From assembly GCA_902781245.1 (NCBI GenBank), contig CACZIP010000079.1:1-8112 (forward strand): 8,112 nt of DNA, in the 5' to 3' direction. The translations under genes and the position numbers were made by a program. Each line of letters begins with the position of its first letter. Positions within the stretch are counted from its first letter, which is position 1. Under the pieces are notes generated by a model. That model did not search any database, was not told the origin of the DNA, and saw only the letters and a program-made list of their open reading frames with translations. Origin of the DNA: an uncultured Coriobacteriaceae bacterium. Lineage in GTDB: Bacteria; Actinomycetota; Coriobacteriia; Coriobacteriales; Eggerthellaceae. Below, piece after piece: positions 6,203 to 8,112 of this stretch.

Positions 6203-6817
6203 ATGAGTGCACAAATCAACAATGCGCTGATTCCGTACGTCATCGAGCAATCGCCTCGCGGAGAGCGAAGCTACGATATCTATTCCCGTCTGCTCAACGA
6301 CCGCATCATCTTCCTCGGCGAGCAGATTGACGACCATGTTGCGAACTCCGTCGTCGCACAGCTGCTCCATCTCGAGAGCGCTGACCCCGACAAAGACATT
6401 TCGCTCTACATCAACTCGCCGGGAGGCTCTGTGACGGCTGGTCTTGCGATTCTTGACACGATGAACTTCATCAAGTGCGATGTTTCGACCATCTGCCTGG
6501 GCGAATGTGCTTCCATGGCGGCCGTGCTGCTTTCTGCCGGCACGAAGGGCAAGCGCCTTTGCCTGCCCAACTCCATGGTTTTGATTCATCAGCCGAGCGG
6601 CGGTGCCCAGGGACAGCAAACCGAAATCCAGATTGTAGCTGATTTCATGCTCAAGACACGTGAGCGCCTGAACAAGATCCTGGCCGACAATACCGGTCAG
6701 ACTCTTGAGCGCATTCAGGCCGATACCGAGCGCGACAACTACATGACAGCCGAAGAGGCATTGGCGTACGGTCTTGTTGACCGCATCACCACGGCACGTG
6801 GCCAGGCGGCCGAATAG
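6203..6817 (+). CDS. clpP: ATP-dependent Clp protease proteolytic subunit ClpP
   Basis: Serine peptidase that forms a barrel of two heptameric rings and degrades proteins threaded in by ClpX or another Clp ATPase. At 204 aa it has the usual mature size. Catalytic triad: Ser104 in GECASMAAVLL, His129 in MVLIHQPSGG and Asp178 in TERDNYM. The oxyanion segment YINSPGGSVTAG (69-80) and the hydrophobic-patch region DRIIFLGEQID (33-43) are intact. The motif around the serine is commonly GQAASM; here Gln-Ala is Glu-Cys, which leaves the triad untouched. A short N-terminus ahead of SYDIYSRLL fits the axial loops with little or no propeptide. The gene has its own promoter after the tig terminator, and clpX begins 50 bases downstream, so a clpP-clpX operon is likely. 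Confidence 0.97.
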   Translation: MSAQINNALIPYVIEQSPRGERSYDIYSRLLNDRIIFLGEQIDDHVANSVVAQLLHLESADPDKDISLYINSPGGSVTAGLAILDTMNFIKCDVSTICLGECASMAAVLLSAGTKGKRLCLPNSMVLIHQPSGGAQGQQTEIQIVADFMLKTRERLNKILADNTGQTLERIQADTERDNYMTAEEALAYGLVDRITTARGQAAE

Positions 6818-6854
6818 CGCCGAGTGGATCGAAAAACGAATCAATTGCGTTTTG

Positions 6855-6860
6855 AAGGGG
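6855..6860 (+). promoter_or_regulatory. Ribosome binding site of clpX
   Basis: AAGGGG at 6855-6860 precedes the GTG at 6868 by 7 bases. An in-frame ATG at 6880 is 19 bases away, so the GTG is preferred. Confidence 0.7.
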
Positions 6861-6867
6861 ATCAAGC

Positions 6868-8112
6868 GTGAGTGATTACATGAACAGCGACGAAGTCAGG
6901 TGCGCGTTTTGCGGCAAGCCGTCCGACCAAGTCACGGCAATGGTTGCAGGACCTGATGGCATTTGCATTTGCGATGAGTGTCTGTCGGCGTGTACGGCTG
7001 CGATGATGCATGATCTGGGAATGAAGTTCGACCCTGGTTTCGACGGCGGGTTCGTCATGCCGAGCGCCGATGACGAAGGCGAGGAACGCTATAGTCGCAC
7101 GAAGAAGAGCTACGACTATAAAAGCGAGACGCCGACAAGCGAGGAAGTGCTCGCAGATTTGCCCACGCCGCATCAGCTTTATGACGAGCTTTCCGACTAC
7201 GTCGTTGGCCAAGAGCTCGCAAAGCGTGCCTTGTCGGTTGCTGTTTACAACCATTACAAACGTATAGGTCTCGAGGAATCTTCTGACGATGAGGTCGAGC
7301 TGGCCAAGAGCAACATCTTGCTCCTTGGGCCCACGGGTTCGGGCAAGACGCTGCTTGCACAGTCGCTTGCGCGCACGTTGCGCGTTCCGTTTGCCATCGC
7401 TGATGCGACGACGCTCACCGAAGCGGGCTATGTAGGCGAAGATGTCGAGAATATCCTGCTCAAGCTCATCACGGCTGCCGATTTCGATATCGACCGCGCT
7501 GAAATTGGCATCGTCTACATCGACGAGATCGACAAGATTGCCCGGAAAGCCGAGAACCTTTCCATCACGCGCGACGTATCAGGCGAGGGTGTCCAGCAAG
7601 CGCTGCTCAAGATAGTCGAAGGTACGGAAGCATCTGTGCCCCCGCAGGGCGGGCGCAAGCATCCCCAGCAAGAGCTCATCCACATAGATACGACGAACAT
7701 CCTGTTCATCCTGGGTGGCGCCTTCGTTGGTTTGACCGACATTATTGCCGAGCGCGTTGGAAAGACGTCCATCGGGTTCAATTCCGAGTTGCCGGAAAGC
7801 AAGGAGGCGAACGAGGCTGCTTTGCTCGAGCAGGTGTTGCCCGAGGACCTGAACAAGTTCGGAATGATTCCCGAGTTTGTCGGACGCATTCCCGTCATCA
7901 CGTCGTTGAAGGCGTTGACCGAGGAAGACCTCGTCCGCATTCTCGTCGAACCGAAGAATGCTCTGGTCAAGCAATACAAGAAGCTCTTCGAGTTCGAAAA
8001 CTCGACGCTCGAGTTCAGCGAGGATTCGCTGAAGGCCATTGCCCATGAGGCTGTCGAGCATGGCACGGGCGCACGTGGCTTGCGGGCGATTTGCGAACGC
8101 GTTCTGATGGAT
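6868..8112 (+). CDS. clpX: ATP-dependent Clp protease ATP-binding subunit ClpX (3'-partial)
   Basis: Hexameric AAA+ unfoldase that recognises tagged or adaptor-delivered substrates, unfolds them with ATP and passes them to ClpP. The first 415 residues are present and the frame is open at the window edge; family proteins are around 420-430 aa, so little is missing. The N-terminal zinc-binding domain has Cys12, Cys15, Cys35 and Cys38, with an extra Cys33. A variable acidic linker (about 55-95) precedes the AAA+ module: Walker A GPTGSGKT (154-161), pore loop GYVG (187-190), Walker B IVYIDE (215-220), RKH loop (263-265), IGF ClpP-docking loop (302-304), arginine-finger candidate Arg340 in GRIP, and sensor 2 GARGLR (401-406). 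All key residues look intact. The IGF loop shows it is a ClpP partner, which matches its neighbour. The start is GTG at 6868. Confidence 0.96.
   Translation, partial: MSDYMNSDEVRCAFCGKPSDQVTAMVAGPDGICICDECLSACTAAMMHDLGMKFDPGFDGGFVMPSADDEGEERYSRTKKSYDYKSETPTSEEVLADLPTPHQLYDELSDYVVGQELAKRALSVAVYNHYKRIGLEESSDDEVELAKSNILLLGPTGSGKTLLAQSLARTLRVPFAIADATTLTEAGYVGEDVENILLKLITAADFDIDRAEIGIVYIDEIDKIARKAENLSITRDVSGEGVQQALLKIVEGTEASVPPQGGRKHPQQELIHIDTTNILFILGGAFVGLTDIIAERVGKTSIGFNSELPESKEANEAALLEQVLPEDLNKFGMIPEFVGRIPVITSLKALTEEDLVRILVEPKNALVKQYKKLFEFENSTLEFSEDSLKAIAHEAVEHGTGARGLRAICERVLMD

Overview
The window looks like a chromosomal segment of a moderately GC-rich Gram-positive bacterium, most likely an actinobacterium of the class Coriobacteriia (Eggerthellaceae-like). 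This rests on the flavour of the trigger factor, ClpP and ClpX proteins, the tig/clpP/clpX gene order, GTG starts on tig and clpX, and strong purine-rich ribosome binding sites. The taxonomic placement is inference. All genes lie on the + strand and no intergenic gap exceeds about 300 bases.

Left part (1-4223): a STAS-domain anti-sigma factor antagonist (5' end probably outside the window) is followed 14 bases later by a run of three paralogous polytopic membrane proteins. They share a C-terminal core that resembles the CmpB / 'putative ABC-transporter type IV' permease family (PF06541), with the landmarks GHWxE and WDYR...MGQ. Copy 1 is much longer because it carries soluble charged extensions at both ends. 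Copy 2 overlaps the end of copy 1. Copy 3 follows a 158-base gap with a plausible promoter of its own. No ATPase or substrate-binding protein is present, so the 'ABC transporter' label is not supported by context. The function of this cluster is unknown and it is the least described part of the window.

Middle (4224-4615): two near-identical imperfect palindromes, 42 bases apart, lie between copy 3 and a tRNA-Leu(UAG) gene with an encoded CCA end and an extended -10 promoter. A GTTC-rich stretch and a weak promoter precede tig.

Right part (4616-8112): the protein-quality-control block. It has trigger factor (tig), a strong intrinsic terminator, clpP with its own extended -10 promoter, then clpX 50 bases downstream and cut by the window edge after 415 codons. 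Trigger factor folds nascent chains at the ribosome. ClpX unfolds substrates and feeds them to the ClpP peptidase. The layout suggests tig is transcribed separately from a clpP-clpX operon.
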